Source: Ceratothoa steindachneri (Eukaryota; Arthropoda; Malacostraca; Isopoda; Cymothoidae). From it: DNA of 64,000 nt. The position numbers and the translations under genes were made by a program. The stretch lies in NCBI GenBank assembly GCA_963969495.1, contig OZ018321.1, positions 63,704,780-63,768,779 on the forward strand, written 5' to 3'. The notes below the pieces were generated by a model that had not been told where the DNA came from, searched no databases, and worked only from the letters and a program-made list of their open reading frames with translations. Of the stretch, positions 10,484 to 22,190 are shown piece by piece; the stretch's first letter is position 1; every line of letters starts with the position of its first letter.

Positions 10484-10827
10484 CCAGGCAATGGCTTCGC
10501 CACTTCACCCTACGGGGGAAGCTAGCGCTTCGCTACTTAGATTAAAATCTAAAATCTAAAAAAAAACGCAGCCATGTTTGAATTTTTATAAATTTTCTGA
10601 ACTTCGCCAATTATAATAATTTTAAAAGGAACTTTAAACTAAATTTTCCTCTTTTCAAAATATCACGTTGCTTAAAATCTAAAGTTATAGACCCTTTTGT
10701 TTTTTGATATTATAAAAGAATTATTAAAAATAACTTTGATAAAAAAACATAAGTCATAACCAAACTAAGATAAATTATTATTCAAATACTAAAAAAAAAA
10801 AACCTTCTTAAATTAGGGAGTTAGTGA
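10484..10827 (-). mobile_element. Helitron-like element, copy H3
   Basis: Read on the minus strand it runs from TCACTAACTC (10827 downward) to GCCATTGCCTGG (10484). It has the 3' subterminal GTAGGG stem and the GGCGAAGCC palindrome. Its 3' end abuts copy H2. Confidence 0.75.
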
Positions 10828-11387
10828 TGATGATGCATGTGGAGAAGATGAAGAATAAGAGTAGGATAGTAATAAGAAGAGGAAGGTGAAGATTAGGAGA
10901 AGAAGAAGAAGAAAAAGGAAAGAAAAAGGAAAGAAGAAGGAGAAGAGAAGAATGAAGTGAAAAAAAGAGGAGGAGTAGGAGGAGAAGTTTAAGAAAAGAA
11001 TGAAGATTAGAAGAAGAAGAAGAATAGGAACAGTAGGAGAAGAAGAAGAGATGGGAGAAGAAGAAGAAGAGAGGTAGAGGAGGAGGAGGAGGAGGAGGAG
11101 GAGGAGGAGGAGGAGGAGGAGGAGGAGGAGCATAGAATAAATATTTTAAAGAGAAGAAAAGATTAAAGAGCAGGATAAGAAAATAAAATAAAGAAGGTTT
11201 AGAATAAGAAAGAAGAGGAGTTGAGAAGGAAAAAAATAGGAGATAGATAAAAACGAGAGAAGAAAAGAAGAAGACAGGAGGAAGACGAGAAAAAGAAGAG
11301 GGAGAAAAAAGAAAGCGAAATGGAAGAAACGTAAGAGAATGAATAGGAGCAGGAGGAGAAGAGGAAGAGAAGAAGATGGAGAGGATG

Positions 11388-11466
<79 letters not shown>

Positions 11467-11480
11467 TAAGAAGAAGAAAA
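10828..11480 (+). repeat. Purine-rich tract with (GGA)n and (AAT)n blocks
   Basis: About 650 bases are almost only A and G on the plus strand, including a GGA run near 11079-11130, and end with an AAT run near 11388-11464. Long polypurine strands can form triplex DNA. The leucine/serine-rich open frame on the opposite strand is a by-product of base composition, not a gene. Confidence 0.9.
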
Positions 11481-12449
11481 ATTGAAGAATTTCCGTTGTT
11501 AAAAGAAAGATATTCAGAATGAATTAATTTTTGTATGGTCTGGGTTAATAATTAACAAATAAAGTATTTATTGTATTTGAAGTGTTTTATTTCCTTTTAC
11601 TTTAAAGGGGGTTCAAGGTGCGTTTAAACAAATAGTAAAAACAAAGTAATGGTTGAAAAAAGCGGTTTCAAAGGCCGGCCAAATAGGCCTGAGGCGAAGA
11701 GTACGAAGGGCTGTTAGCGAGCACAGCGAAGCGCAAGCTGTCTCCGTAGGAGAAGGGCGGGGGTCGAAACCATTGCTTGTGTTTTATAAATAACTTCCCC
11801 TTACATTTCTAATGAATTAACTGCTTAACGGTTAGCGACGTTAACTCTGATTAATTGTGTTCACTTATGGTGCTTTGTAGATTTTTGTTAAGTTGCTTTG
11901 GTTTATTTTGTACTAGATGGTGAAGATAAACCGACCCAGATAAAGCTTGAGACGACTTACCTTTAGTTGATCCATTCGATGAAATTCTCGGAAAAACTTA
12001 ATAATGGAGAAAAGCTAAACTTAGAAAAGGAAGACGATATAAAATAAATAGGCGTAGTTCAGGTATTTGGCAGGAATACTGCTTCTTCAAAACTCAGTAA
12101 TAAAATTTCATAAGAAAAACAACCAAACAATGGACATATTAAATGTCACAATCTTCAATTTTCTTGTGTGTAGTACCAAAGTCCGCATATTTATCAGAAT
12201 TTGCAAGAGTAAATAAACATTAAAAGATTAACAGCAGTTATCCATAAAATAAGGATGAAGAAAATAAATATTTGAGGGGTAGCTAATTTATGTAGTACCA
12301 ATGGGTGACCACTAAAAATGTGCCTGAATATGAACGACCGTATATAATTAGCCTTTAAAATAGAAATATTAGTGAACTCTGGAGCTTTATTTAATTAAAT
12401 GACAATCGTTTTTTACTTTCAGCCACAACTTATCTAGAGAATAGAATTC
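11481..12449. other. Unassigned sequence with one Helitron-tail-like word
   Basis: At about 11718-11772 the words GCGAAGCGCAAGCTGTCTCC, GTAGGAGA and ACCATTGCTTG follow in the same order as in the Helitron-like 3' tail (GCGAAGCGCAAGC, GTAGGGGA, GCCATTGCCTGG). It may be a distant relative. Nothing else was recognised. Confidence 0.35.
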
Positions 12450-12622
12450 AAGCATATCATATACTTCTGAGTGTGATTCTTTTATATTTGGTACTTATTT
12501 CAACTTCCAAAATGTAGTCCCCTTCACTTCACTTATGAGAATATCGAGAGAAATCAAGTTTTTACGGTGGTTTAGTGTGCGATATGAGTAATTTGAGATT
12601 GAATTAAGTGCCGAATTGGAAC
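12450..12622 (-). repeat. Inverted repeat partner of 31955-32130
   Basis: The stretch with CTGAGTGTGATTCTTTTA, CACTTCACTTATGAGAA and TTTTTACGGTGGTTTAGTGT occurs in reverse complement at 31955-32130. Both lie outside the two inverted L2-like copies, in matching order, so it may belong to one larger inverted duplication. Confidence 0.65.
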
Positions 12623-13189
12623 AGAACAGAAGAAAAGGTGTGAGAGAGTGTAAAAGGCTAGTGCGTCTAGAGCTATCCCGCCCCATCTTCTCTCTTTTGG
12701 CCCATTGTCGGGACCAACTGTGAAGAGAAGGGGTGAGACAGCCCTGAATCCTCCTACTTCCCCTTTCCTCACTCCCTGCGCCTTGCGGCACTGGTGAGAT
12801 GGTAACAGCGGAAAGAGGAAGAGGACAGAGAGAGGAAGAGGAAAGGGAGCGATAGTATAGCAAGAAACTAGTAGAAGATCAAACAGATGACCTAGGTTGT
12901 TTTGACCCTACATATAATACGTGGTGCTAATAACACGATGTGTATCACCCACCCACGTATATTTGTAGAGCCCGTTAAGAAAAACTGTAACCAAGAGTTA
13001 GTGAGGAATGGAAAGAAGTTAGAGGGGTGTGGTGAGCCGCAAAATGCTTGGAGGTCAAGCTAATCTTTGTCCATTTTAATTAGTTAGAAGTTGGGATTAT
13101 GGTTATAGAGGAAGTACATGAGATCCATGTGTCTGTGCTTTCTGTTTTTGTTACCTAGTACTTATACTTTGCTACTATTAAGGGTGGCA
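12623..13189. other. Unassigned sequence
   Basis: A 122-codon open frame on the minus strand (12495-12863) is serine/leucine-rich and low in complexity; I could not relate it to any family. The right end may contain decayed J2 sequence. Confidence 0.35.
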
Positions 13190-14706
13190 TTGAATAGGTT
13201 CTTCGATCCCTCGGAGAAGTTATTGATCGCTTCTGTGTAGTTTTTCTTTGTAAGTCTTGAGACTGATTTGTTTGAAGCTGTTTATGTTATCCTTTAGTTC
13301 TTGTACGGATAATGTAGCATCATTTTCCTCATTATTATTTCTCGTTATCTCAACCGAATCATAGTGTTGACTCCTGGCCGTTGTCTGATTGAGTTCTTCG
13401 ACAATTACGTTCTGAAAATCAGTGTCGAAATTTTCACTTTCTTCTTCGCTGATTCTAAAAACGTTTCTCCAGTATTCTTTGAAAACTATCTCTATCTCGC
13501 TTTCCTCTTTAATTAGTATCCCTCTCTCATCTTCAATCTTGATCTTCTCCTTTGCTAGTGTTTCCTTCATTCTATCTACCCATTTCCAAAATTTCTTTGG
13601 GGATTCTTCGACATCTAACTTCCTGACCTGGTCGTTCCAATATTCTTGTTGCTTATCGCTTATCATTTGCGTTAATTCTCTTTTATTTCCTCTAATTTAG
13701 ATGTATAGGTCTCTACTAAGTCCTTCCCTCCGTATTTTTCAGAGATAAGTCTTATTTCCGTATGTTTATTGATTATTTCCTTTGACCATCTAAAGTTTTG
13801 GATCGTTCTAAAGGCTCTTTTTGGAACTGCTTTTTCGTCTGCTATAATCCGCCTCGATGAAAGTCCTTGGTTCATATTCCCTTAAAACTTCTTTGTACTT
13901 TGTACAGTCTGCCTGGTGATAGACTTTCCATTTTTTACCTGGATTCTGTATGGGATTCTTGTTAATAGTAAGTAGTGTAGCTATGTGGGTCGCTGACCGG
14001 TATGTCAACCAGTTCCAAGTGAAAATTAAATGGCAAGTTAAAGTTTGCGAGGTAGATATCTGGCCTACTTGTCGTTCTGTTACGAGTATGTATATATGTG
14101 GGAAGATCTGGCCCCAGTCTTTGGAGCATTCTCCAATCCAACATCGTTTTCAAATGCCTGTTCGCGTTGTTGTTTGTTATATTTCCGTTTTCCACACAGT
14201 GTACGTTCAAGTCTCCCATAAATATGACTGGGTTCCTGTTATTAAAAAGCTTAGTGAAGTTGCCAACTGGTAATCCGTCTCTTCTTGGGGGTTGGTACCC
14301 CGTGGCTATTATAAGACTAGTTAGTTCTAATTTTATCTCTACTGCTGCATAGGATTCGGTTAGTCCTTGGTGAGTCTTATAGTCTAGTTCCTTTTTGATG
14401 GCAAATGCTACTCTGTCGTGTCTTTGTCTCGAAGGATTCGTTGCTACAACGTTGTAATTCTATATATTTTTTTTTTTACTGTTTGTAGGTCTAATCCGTT
14501 GCCAGATATTAAAATAATATCTGGGTCTAGCTCTCTAAAGATAGTTCCGTATATGCATTTTTTACTTATCCAACCGTTAGTATTAATTTGAAGTGTTTCC
14601 ATTTTACGTTTGTCCATTTTGATATTCTTTTGGGGGTTTCCGTTTGTCTCTTTAGGTCTTGTGTATAGTTTCTTCTTCTTTCTCTCGTTCTGTTCCCGTC
14701 TCAGTC
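13190..14706 (-). pseudogene. Jockey-like LINE copy J2: endonuclease and RT-linker
   Basis: On the minus strand ORF2 starts near 14619 with MDKRKMETLQINTNGW, then FRELDPDIILISGNGLD. The endonuclease block MGDLNVHCVENGN begins at 14219, with RLGPDLPTYIHTRNRTTSRP in the middle (about 14119-14060). Further frames give PKRAFRTIQNFRWSKEIINK (about 13815-13755) and a linker rich in charged residues, EESPKKFWKWVDRMKETLAK (13609-13550), ending near 13220 at the point where the RT should begin. ORF1 and RT are missing, so the copy is truncated at both ends. At least three frameshifts separate the blocks. The 5' limit near 14706 is where similarity to 31560-31645 stops. Confidence 0.75.
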
Positions 14707-15421
14707 TTTCTGTTTGTGGAGGAATATTATATCATACTCTTACGGCTGGCATCGGCATTTATTCGGGTTTGTGTTCATTTTTTAACACCATATAAATATA
14801 GATTTTTAACGAAGGTTTAAGCCAAATGCAATATCATTCAAGATAAGACAAATCTCTCAGGAAACCGATGCTTGAGCAACATCATAGGGTCAGAGCTGGT
14901 AAATAAAATTGTACCATCTTTTTGTGATCATTCATCAGCTATGGCAACATTACTTAAAACAGAAAAGATCATATTAACTATTCTTTGAGCAGTAAACTAC
15001 TTTGATCACCCATCGTGTTTCAGGATCTTAAAAAGAGTATGATCGTGCTATCACTCAGTCATCACCAATCAACTGTCTTTGTTCGGAGAATGCAAAGTTA
15101 TTTTTTCAAAATTCTTATTATATTTATCAACTAACACTTGTGCTAATATTTTTTAAAAAATTAGGCGGTGCAAATAATCTCGAATTAGTCAGTGAATATT
15201 TCGTTCTAAATTTGAGTTTATTTCGACTGCACGTTCGTTTGACAAATTTCAAATCTTGGGTGACGATCTTCGCTCAAGCTTAAGTTCAAATTCTAACTTT
15301 CTCTTTTTAAACCTCTAAAAATACATTTATTCAGTGATTTCGGGCTCTGATCACTGATCACTACCGTCCCTTATCGATGTTTAACTAACTTGTTACGATT
15401 CTCATTCGTTCGAAATTGCCT

Positions 15422-15848
15422 TTAATCTCTTGAATAGATCTCTACAAGGATACGGGTACTTCACAGTGCGCCAGTCTACCAAATATGAAAACACTTTGGA
15501 GAGCTGGGATTTAAAGGTATGCTTGAAGACACCAATGGACGGAGAGGATTATAGAAGAGAAGGTAGTTAAATTCCTATTCTAGGTGCAAATATAGGAAAA
15601 GGACGATTACCTGTGGTGCACAGATGACTACGATGAACAAGATGTAACGAGGCAGTCTAAACGTATGGCTCTCGGTGCGCAGGATAGGTTCAGTGGTGCT
15701 GGGGAAGGTGTTTCCAGGGGAGAATAAGACGGTGGCAAAGTTTTAAATAAGTAGAAAGGATGGATAGTAAAAGCATGGGGTGCAACGAAAAGAAAGTTAC
15801 AGTACTAAACCTTGGGGGTAAGGAAAGTGTGGATGGCAATCTTTAAAC
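15422..15848. other. Extra segment inside L2-like copy X1
   Basis: Flanks TTTACAA and TTTCGAACG (minus strand) are adjacent in the other copy near 30925. The inserted 425-base segment has no recognised coding block or tail. No clear target duplication was seen. Confidence 0.55.
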
Positions 15849-16035
15849 TATTGTAAACAAAGCGGGAGCGAATGCAGCTATGATTACGGAGAAAGCAAGA
15901 AGAGGAATTGTAGATAATAATAACGTTGTCGTTGGGAAATAATTGACCATTAGATATGATGCCTGTGTTTTTAACTTCGCCGGAAAATGGTACCAGGGAG
16001 GAACCAGGATTAAGAAAAGGAGCGATAGTTTTAAA

Positions 16036-16046
16036 AAGTTGACCAA
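16036..16046 (+). repeat. Target site duplication of LINE A, right copy (minus-strand view)
   Basis: AAGTTGACCAA is identical to 22930-22940. It lies directly beyond the poly-A tail of LINE A. The uninterrupted L2-like copy at 30755-30765 has a single, slightly different version of it. Confidence 0.85.
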
Positions 16047-16479
16047 GATTTTTTTTTTTATTATAGAGCCCATCTGGCAACTGCCCACTTGGGCATAAGT
16101 CGCCGAAAACACGACACAGCCTAGAACTAGGCTACTTTAAAATAAAAATATGAAAACATAACAATGATAAAAATGAGAAAAACTTAACAATTAGGAAGCA
16201 ATCTCCGGCAGCGGGGGGAGGTCCCCCTAACCCCGGTACAGGAGCGTGCAACCTACAAAAAAAAACAATAACAAACAAAAAAAATACAAAAAAGGAATCT
16301 TTTTTAATAAAGAGGGGAAGCCCGGCCCCTCCCCAAAAGTCAACAAGTCCACAAGTCAATGTGCACGAACTCGTCCCGAGCATAAGGAACAGGCGGTAGC
16401 GACCCCACCCATCCCGGTACCAGGACAGGTATCGTGCGCGAAGATCACCCAGACTGGGACATTCAACAGGAATGTGGCG

Positions 16480-16640
16480 AACAGTCTGGGGGACGAGGCA
16501 GTCGTCGAAATAGGGCGCTTGCGAGCGCGCCATCAGATAGAAATGCGTCACACGAGTATGTCCGATTCGGAGACGACAGAAAGCGACCTGAAGCCGTCGC
16601 GGCATTGGGGGTTAGGTCCATGGGAACAATCGTGGCGCAA
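16480..16640 (-). pseudogene. LINE A ORF2 C-terminal Cys/His tail
   Basis: The minus strand reads RLRIGHTRVTHFYLMARSQA, then CLVPQTVRHIPVECPSLGDL. The CxxC...HxxxxC spacing is the putative zinc finger found at the end of I/R1/Jockey-type ORF2 proteins, probably involved in binding the RNA or target. Here only the distal part keeps its cysteines (FDDCLVP...HIPVEC). Confidence 0.75.
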
Positions 16641-16699
16641 TAGCACGCAACTTTAAGTTCTCTTCGACCGTCTTCCATCTTCTTTGCCAAGCAGTCCGA

Positions 16700-17150
16700 A
16701 GAGCTGCCCGTATTCCTACCATGTAGTCGGTGTGAGGAAGAGCGAAACGCTGCTCCGGTCGCAGAGTCCTCGCGGACTTTTTAGCGCCCTCATCGGCGCG
16801 CTCATTCCCCGCAATTCCTACATGTCCAGGAACCGAGCAGAAGATAATCTCGACATTCGCCACGCTCGCCAAAGCCGTGGCGTTACGGATAGAGCAAACC
16901 AGGGGATGCGGAGATTCTAATGCCCTGAGAGCACTCAGGGCGCTTTGTGAGTCGCTATAGACCACAATCCGGTCTCCGAACCGGGCACGTCGAGTGAATC
17001 TCCCGTACCGAGTGGTGTATTGCCACCAGCTTGGCCGTGAAGACAGACGCAGCGCCTGGCAGAGCCCCGCTGACTTCAAACAGAGGGGATACGGCGTGGA
17101 AGCCGACCCCCTCTTGGGACTTGGAGCCATCCGTATACACTGGCACGGTT
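16700..17150 (-). pseudogene. LINE A RNase H domain
   Basis: The domain begins VPVYTDGSKS, with the first catalytic Asp at 17129-17131. The Glu block reads SVFTAKLVAI, so the catalytic Glu is replaced by Lys (codon 17030-17032); copy LINE B keeps SVFTAEL at 30465-30485. The third block VVYSDSQSALSAL and the last block GHVGIAGNERADEGAK are intact, though in a different frame from the first half because of a frameshift. RNase H removes the RNA strand after reverse transcription. With the Glu lost and the frame broken, it cannot be active. Confidence 0.85.
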
Positions 17151-17159
17151 CCAGCGTGA

Positions 17160-18900
17160 CACGAGGTGTGCTCCAAAAAGGTCGAACGCAATACTCCCGG
17201 CGCCGTACCCTCCAGGGTGGCAACCTGAAGCAGAACCAGGGGCACCACCGGCTCGAGAGTTATATCTAGCTTTCGAAGGAGTTTCCTGGCCCTAAACTCA
17301 AAGGGCTTAGGGTATGATTGGCGTCTCTCGCCGGCATAGGCACCGTCGAGATAAGCTGCGGATGCAGTGAAAGCTGTTGGCGACGGAGGGAGGCACCGTG
17401 CTCGCCCGAACAGGCGAGTGATGCACTGCACGCGGCGCAGAGCGAGTGGCATCTCACCAGCATCGACCAACAGGCTTTCAATGGGGGAAGTGCGGAAGGC
17501 GCTGGTCGCAAGGCAGAGGCCGGTCTGGTGGATCGGACCAACTTCCGCAATAAACGCTCGGCTGCGAATGCATAAAACTCGCATCCGTAGTCGAGCTTCG
17601 AACGAACACAGGATCGAAAAAAAAGTAGGGCAGTAGCCCTATCAGCGCCCCAAGCGCTGAACGTCACGGAACGGAGAAATCCATGGCGCGGGTACAAGAG
17701 ACCCTGAGGCTGCGAATATGAGCCTCCCAGGTGAGGTGTCAGGCAAATATAAGACCAAGGAAACGGTGCGACTCAACCACAAACAGGAGCAACCCATTAA
17801 AAAACAAATCAGGGTCGCGGTGGAGCCGTGGATGGCGGCAGAAGTCACCACCTTAGTCTTGGCCAAAGAAAATCGAAACCTGTGCACTTCGGAATAGCGA
17901 GAGACGCGGTTCAATGCCTGTTGGAGTCGAAGCTCCAGAGTTGGCATCTGGGCCGCTCTAAGAGAGATCGAAAGGTCTTCCACGTAGAGCGTAGCGAGAA
18001 CATCTTTCGGCAGCACCGAGGTGATGCCGTTGATGCTCAGGGCAAAGAGTGTGACACTGAGGACACTTCCCTGCGGGACACCCTCTTCTTGCTCCTTTGG
18101 GCCGGAGAGAGCTCCCCCCTCCGTACGCGGAATCGACGATCTCGCAAAGACTTAGATATAAAGACTGGGAGGCATCCCATCACCCCCATCGTGTGGAGAG
18201 TCTCCATGATACCGTATCGCCATGCGGTATCATAGGCCTTCTCCAAATCGAAAACCACGTGGCGTAGTGCTGTCTACCAAGAAAAGCCTCGCAGAGGGCA
18301 TTTTCTAGTCGGAGCAGAGCATCCGACGTGGAGTGGAACTTGCGGAAGCCGCCCTGTGCAGAAGACAGATGGCCTCCGGTGTCAAGGAAAAAGGCTAGTC
18401 TAACATCTACCAATTTCTCCATCAACTTGCACATGCAAGAGGTTAGAGATATTGGGCGGAAACCGGTCGGAGTAGAGTGATCTCTTCCCGGCTTGCGAAA
18501 GACGAGCACAGTAGCGATTCACCAGGAATCTGGGAGAGGACCCTCCACCCAGATTCTGTTGAACAAATCTAACAGAAAGGCCATGCCTCGCTCACCCAGG
18601 TGTCGAAGCATGGCGTACGGGACATCGTCCGGACCATGGGCGGTGTCCGCGCACGAAGCAAGAGCGGAGCGCAACACACTAACAGTAAACCTGTCGTTGA
18701 AGGGTTCTCCGCCTCTGGAGGTAAAGTCCGGCCGGCGGCCTTCCGTGACATAACGACGTGCATTGAATGCTGGCGGAGCAGCATCACGGCTAGAGAATGC
18801 GGAAAAAGCGGTCGCTAAGGATTCCGCCACGGACGCGTGGTCCGAGATTGCGGTCCTATTCTCCTCGAGAACGGGAGGGGGGTCCTGCAAGAACTTTCCC
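17160..18900 (-). pseudogene. LINE A reverse transcriptase domain
   Basis: Blocks in order on the minus strand are: GPDDVPYAMLRHLGERGM (about 18640-18590), FRKPGRDHSTPTGFRPISLT (about 18500-18440), AQGGFRKFHST (about 18350), motif A VVFDLEKAYDTAW (18255-18217), a GVPQGSVLS-like block near 18075 read in another frame, and motif C LYVEDLSISL (17989-17960). Motif C should be YVDD; the first catalytic Asp is Glu here (codons 17975-17986). At least three frame changes occur across the domain. The enzyme would copy LINE RNA at a nicked target. Confidence 0.85.
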
Positions 18901-19249
18901 CGAATCCTTTTGACTCGCCCCTACACCTCTGCTAAAGGGGTCTTTCCATTAATTGAATACACGTATGCCTGCCAACAAGAGCGGCGGGCGTGCTTCGAAA
19001 TATACCAGAACCTAGCCCTAGCCCGACGAAATTCAGCGACAGTGAAATCGTTCGGGCGGCGCTTATAGCGCATGTAGGCATAACGCTTCTGTTTGAGGGC
19101 CGTCTCACACTCGGCCGACAACCATAGGAGTGGTCGGCGTACAAAACGGCCAGACGTTCTAGGAATAGTAGTCAGGCCCACGGCGATGAGGTTGCCGGAG
19201 AACTCAACGGCCTCATCTCCTGCCCCAAACTCCTCGACTGAGATAGAGA

Positions 19250-19976
19250 ATTCAGTCATTTCCTAAATGCAGGCCACCACGCCCGTGCCAAGCACCACCG
19301 AGGTGGTCTCTCAGGCGGCAGTTGCCTTGAAAATGATATTTGAATGGGAAAGAGATCACTACCATGAAGGTTATCGACCACCCTCCAATCAAAATCAGGC
19401 TGTGCATCCGAAGAGCACAAAGATAGATCAAGGCAAGAAAATGAAGCGGTTCTCGGACATTGATGCGTAAACTAATTCACGCTTAGGACACCTATCTCAA
19501 GCTCTTCGATCAGATCGGCAAGGACTTGTCCCCGGGGATTTATTGAGTAATCTCTCGATTGAGGATGCCTGCCGTTCAGATCTCCAAGCAAGAGAAAGTG
19601 CCTCAGGAACCGTGCCACGACGCGGCGGAAGTCCCCCGCGTTGAAGTCAGCTGACGGTGGAATGTACGCAGAAATGATAGTATACCTCCTATCCAGGTGC
19701 AGTTGCACAGCCACTGCCTGAAAGGAGGTATCTAAAGAGAAAAGAAGAACGGAGACATCATGCCGGGTGTAAACCGCGCATCCCCCAGCCCGGTCATCCC
19801 GTGGTGGTGGGGTCGCAAGACCCTTATACCCCGGGATGGCGGGCAGGGGGCACGGGCCTAGCATGGTCTCCTGCAAAAAGATAGCTAACGGGAAACGGGA
19901 TGAGGTCAGCCTCTGCAGCTCCTCCCAGTTGGCCCAGAGTCCACGGCAATTCCATTAAAGGAATATTCCCTCCAGG
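19250..19976 (-). pseudogene. LINE A endonuclease domain
   Basis: From about 19970 the minus strand reads WNCRGLWANWEELQRL, then FLQETMLGPCPLPAIPGYKG (19880-19830), GGCAVYTRHDVSV, YTIISAYIPPSADF and LLLGDLNGRHPQ (about 19592-19560). QWNCRGL, QET and GDxNGRH are the conserved catalytic blocks of EEP-type LINE endonucleases; Glu, Asp and Asn of the active site are all present. The frame is open for 134 residues (19876-19472) and then stops. The C-terminal part is decayed. Confidence 0.85.
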
Positions 19977-20359
19977 CCTAGATCGGAGGAGACGCGGGTC
20001 CCTTCTGGAACAGAAAACCCTCACGGGAATGGCCGTATGCTTCTCGGAGGCAGAACCCAGAGCGCTGTTGGCCGGACAAAGCGCTGAAGGCGCTGTCGCC
20101 TTCGAGGACTTATTAAAGGAGGTTGGGCTCGCCATGCGATTCTTTGTCTCCCTCCGCCTCGAAACCTTAGAGGAGCGTTGCGGCTTCGGAGGCGGGGGGG
20201 CCCTCTTTTCGAGGAACCACCGTCTCCGAGCCAATCGCTTCACCACTAGGCGTAGGCGAAGGAGTCGAAGCTCTTTTGTTGCTATCGTCCTTTCGGGAGA
20301 CAGCTTTAGGAACCCCGGAAGATGGCCTAGAGACCAACTTCTAGGCTGTTGCACCCTGT

Positions 20360-22190
20360 GAGTTTACGACTCAGTGGTGGCGCGTGGCCGTTTCGCCTTA
20401 CGGGAAAAGGTCACGCTGGGAGAAGAGGGGGGAGCCCTGATTTTAGCCGGGGCTGAGTATGAACCCTTTTTGCCACCAGCTTTACCAGGGGAGCGCCCGG
20501 GTTGAATAGAGCCCGCAGAAGGGCTCTGAATGGGCGCGGAAACAACCGTGCTCGTTGGCCTAGATGGGCCAGGAGCAGAGGGTACCTTTCTAACTATTGA
20601 GGCATATGACGTCCCAGGCAGAGCCGGGCGCGCCAGGACTAAGTCCTTAGCCTCGCGGAATCAGATTCAATCCTGGGCCTGAACGGCCAGGATTTCTTTC
20701 TCGAGGAGATATGCACCACATTGCCTCGAAGAAGCGGGGTGCGGCTCTCCGCATTTAACACACTTGGCCACACATGATTTAGACTTATCGTGTGCGGCCT
20801 TGGATCAATTTACACAGACTTCGGGTGACACCCACTTTGCACGTCTACAAGATCGATTCGTATGGCCGAAGCGGTGACAGTAATAGCACCTCCGCGGCAG
20901 TGGCACGAATGCCTTCACGCGGTAGCGGTACTAACCAGCATGCACCGACTCAGGGAGCTTGTCACAGTCGAGCGAGACGAAGAGTGTAGGGGTGGGTTAC
21001 GAGGCCCCTTCCTGTTTTCTCATCACGCGTTTGACTTTGACCACCTCACGGTCGGCCAGCTCTAAGGTAATGTCCTCAATAGAGTAGTCAACGAGTTTCC
21101 TCACATAAACTACTCATTTCACAAAGTTCATGGTAGAGTGCGGCGTCACACTCACCGGGGTGCCATGAAGTGTCCGAAGAGCACTTATCTTGGGCGCCTC
21201 GGTGGGATTAGCCGAATTCGCTAGAAGGCTCCCGTCCGAGAAACGGGTCACCTTCGGCTCTCTATCAATTGCACTAGCTAATCCTCTCCTCTGATGGATC
21301 ATGTTGCCCTTGGCCAACATGATGCCATCAGTGGATCGACTAACGAGGAAGCGTTTGAAGCCAGCGGGCTCGAAAACGCCAGGTAACCTCTGAATGAGGG
21401 GCCCCGATGTCATCGAGGCTCCACCCTGTGCACTTTTGGTCTTAGTCAGGGATTCCGAGACCGGGGGGGAAGAGGGGCCAGATGTGCCGATCTTGGCCTG
21501 GTTGCTTGCCAAAGTGGCAGCAGACCCACCCATCCCCGTAGCCCCCGCGGATGAAGAGGAGCCCCGAGTCTTTTTTGTCTTTTTAGTCTTTTTCTTTTTC
21601 TTTTTTGGAGAGGAGGGTGGGGAATGAACCCGCTTCTCACCTTCGCCGGAATGAGCCCCCAGGCCAGATGGACCGGCCTCAGCCAGGTCCTTCTCCGAAA
21701 TGGAGAAGGTCCTGGAAATCGTGGGGGCACCGGTCGGAGGAGATCCCTCCCCTCCTTGTATTGCTTCGGAAACCCTAGCCGTTTGAGGAGGACCTTGCAT
21801 AGGGGCGGATTCGGGTTCGGTGCTTGGAACCGAGCCCAGATTCCCCCCTTTAAAGGCCCTACCTTCTGAGGCTGGGTTTCCTCAAGGACCATGTCTATCT
21901 CAGGGGAGGGGGATCCAGTTGGCCATCTTCCCCACAAAACATCGCAGGTCCCGTTGGCAGTATCGTCACTAGTCTTGTGTGGGGAGGCACAGGCCTTGAC
22001 CCCGTCATGGTTCAATATTCTTGCCAGCAGGTCTTTTGAGGGAAGCGGCCGAAGGGGCTTGGCTTCCCTCTCCCGCCTAAGGGGGTTTTCCCTACCAAGC
22101 CGCTTACACGATGGGTGGTCGGCAATGGGCTGCCTGCTGGCTTTATTGGCAGTCCCCTTTAGAAAGAAAAGGAGGGACTGCTGCTGGAAA
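20360..22190 (-). pseudogene. LINE A ORF1 (Gag-like, zinc knuckles)
   Basis: The best preserved part is the frame 21800-21114 (228 residues): a proline/serine-rich region, a lysine run near 21600, and RLPGVFEPAGFKRFLVSRST leading into an RNA-binding-like fold. Further along (20895-20850) is the knuckle CYYCHRFGHTNRSC (CX2CX4HX4C), then CVKCGEPHPASSRQC near 20780-20735, also of knuckle type. Such proteins bind LINE RNA and form the ribonucleoprotein. Several stops interrupt the frame between 21114 and 20360. Confidence 0.8.

Larger units (their letters stand above)
14706..16046 (-). pseudogene. L2-like LINE, 3' part (copy X1, downstream of the LINE A insertion)
   Basis: The minus strand reads FLNPGSSLVPFSGEVKNTG and SNGQLFPNDNVIIIYNSSSC (16050-15880), the RT C-terminal and thumb part, followed by a long non-coding 3' stretch to 14706. 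The same blocks occur on the plus strand at 30735-31645. Relative to that copy, a segment of about 425 bases (15422-15848) is inserted here. The matching RT 5' part lies beyond LINE A at 22930-23360. Confidence 0.7.

Noticed and set aside
10813..11133. 106-codon Leu/Ser-rich frame on the minus strand
   Set aside because: It is the complement of a purine-rich tract; composition alone keeps the frame open.
12495..12863. 122-codon minus-strand frame
   Set aside because: Low-complexity Ser/Leu composition, no motif, and part of it overlaps a repeated non-coding block; not supported as a gene.
19900..20361. 153-codon plus-strand frame, and other long plus-strand frames in 16.2-22.2 kb
   Set aside because: They are antisense to LINE A coding blocks and owe their length to its GC-rich composition.
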